Shown: one piece after another, positions 63,284 through 64,000 of the stretch
How the letters are laid out: each line of letters starts with the position of its first letter
Position numbering within the stretch: position 1 is the stretch's first letter
Assembly (NCBI GenBank): GCA_947447465.1
Contig: CANFKE010000012.1
Span: 28,537 to 92,536 of the forward strand
DNA: 64,000 nt
Source of the DNA: Chitinophagaceae bacterium
GTDB taxonomy: Bacteria; Bacteroidota; Bacteroidia; Chitinophagales; Chitinophagaceae
Direction: 5' to 3'
Notes under the pieces: generated by a model
What the model saw: the letters and a program-made list of their open reading frames with translations, nothing else
Database searches by the model: none
What the model was told of the DNA's origin: nothing
Program-made: the position numbers and the translations under genes

Positions 63284-64000
63284 TTATTCTTTCACCAATC
63301 TCTGTGTTACTTTTTGGTTGCCCTGAGTAAGTTCTACCATGTAGATACCCGCAGCAAATGTGCTCAGCGGTACGCTGATCGTACCATTCTGCTGTTCGTC
63401 CAGATCCTTATTGTAGATGCTCACTCCGCTGATATCTATGACACGCACACTCACCTGCTCTTTCTTACCCGATGTAAAGCTGATCTTCACATCATCGGTG
63501 GCAGGGTTGGGTGTCATGCTGACCGTAAGTGGCTTCACAACAGCAGGTGTAGAAGACTTCATTGCCAATTCAAAACGATCACCCTGTGTAGTTTTATCCT
63601 TACCTATAGTAAATGGATATTCTGTACCGGCGTTCAATTCTACATACTTACCGAGTAGCTTATCATGCAATACCAACTTACCACCTGCCGGAACAGCTAT
63701 ATTATCTGCACGGATGATGAAGTTTTGCTGATAACTACTTGATACGCCCAATGGTATCACCTTCTCTGCGGAAAACGGACGGCTATCTACTGCCAGTTTT
63801 CGGTCATCGGCCGAGGTACTGTAGAAGTTGAAGTCAGCTATGCCCATTGGCTTAGCCGCATCATGTAACCTATCCTCATTGTCTGTTGCCTTATCGTTGA
63901 AATCGAATTGCAACCTATCCCACACATGATACTTTTCATCGTACACTGCCAATGTGGTATAGTCAACAGGCGCCTTGTACAGGTAGTTGGATGTATTGGC
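63284..64000 (-). CDS. T9SS surface protein, C-terminal part (5' end outside window)
   Basis: The frame is open to the last base of the window, so the gene continues beyond 64000; an apparent start at 63952 is a TTG inside the frame. The visible 238 residues are close to the C-terminus of the 54350-62746 protein along their whole length, e.g. YHVWDRLQFDFNDKATDN, HDKLLGKYVELNAGTEYPF and the T9SS sorting domain VSMTPNPATDDVKI ... QRLVKE. It is a tandem paralogue in the same orientation. The N-terminal domains are unknown. Confidence 0.9.
   Translation of the reverse strand, partial: ANTSNYLYKAPVDYTTLAVYDEKYHVWDRLQFDFNDKATDNEDRLHDAAKPMGIADFNFYSTSADDRKLAVDSRPFSAEKVIPLGVSSSYQQNFIIRADNIAVPAGGKLVLHDKLLGKYVELNAGTEYPFTIGKDKTTQGDRFELAMKSSTPAVVKPLTVSMTPNPATDDVKISFTSGKKEQVSVRVIDISGVSIYNKDLDEQQNGTISVPLSTFAAGIYMVELTQGNQKVTQRLVKE

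Overview
The window is about 64 kb of AT-rich chromosome from a member of the Bacteroidota, most plausibly a Chitinophagaceae/Chitinophagales relative. The evidence is three surface proteins with type IX secretion (T9SS) C-terminal sorting domains, GldN-like proteins, a TonB-dependent receptor paired with a DUF4249 lipoprotein, DUF2911 and GWxTD proteins, and promoter-like sites of the Bacteroidota form TTTG-N19/21-TAnnTTTG in place of E. coli-type promoters. The species cannot be named from the sequence alone. No rRNA, tRNA, CRISPR array or transposase was seen.

Layout. 1-3.7 kb: the end of a GWxTD protein, then homogentisate dioxygenase and 4-hydroxyphenylpyruvate dioxygenase (tyrosine breakdown). 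A pterin carbinolamine dehydratase, the cofactor-recycling partner of phenylalanine hydroxylase, lies nearby at 11.6 kb. 4.1-10.9 kb: a 2285-residue T9SS surface protein with a seven-repeat FG-GAP region, behind a promoter carrying twin palindromes. 11-24 kb: small lipoproteins, an AraC regulator, a sodium:solute symporter coupled to an unlisted 35-residue membrane peptide, a PIG-L deacetylase, DUF2911, an ABC-2 type exporter, a dinucleotide-binding reductase and an esterase. 24-41.5 kb: mostly housekeeping and envelope genes (histidine kinase, LemA-TPM-TPM operon, pyrF, prfC, a transglycosylase/penicillin-acylase operon, C1 peptidase, metF, TonB receptor/DUF4249).

41.5-45.7 kb: a CDGSH iron-sulfur protein overlapping an OsmC protein, then three tandem GldN-like genes carrying four GldN-like domains with no gldK, gldL or gldM beside them, then a SRAP (YedK/HMCES) protein. 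45.7-49.4 kb: an island (Fic protein, phage Rha-type regulator, two small unknowns, 0.6 kb of non-coding DNA) bounded by a perfect 17-bp direct repeat. The non-coding part carries an orphan minus-strand promoter whose 19-nt spacer is almost filled by a near-perfect palindrome. 49.7-54.3 kb: MFS transporter, a tandem decamer repeat, an unknown membrane-anchored protein, a flippase-like protein and DUF4184. 54.3-64 kb: a 2798-residue T9SS surface protein and the C-terminal part of a tandem paralogue that runs off the window.

A recurring theme is T9SS. The three giant secreted proteins share related C-terminal regions, and the isolated GldN-like array suggests a lineage-specific elaboration of secretion or gliding machinery. 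The two least explained loci are the GldN-like array (42.4-44.8 kb) and the repeat-bounded Fic/Rha island with its orphan promoter.
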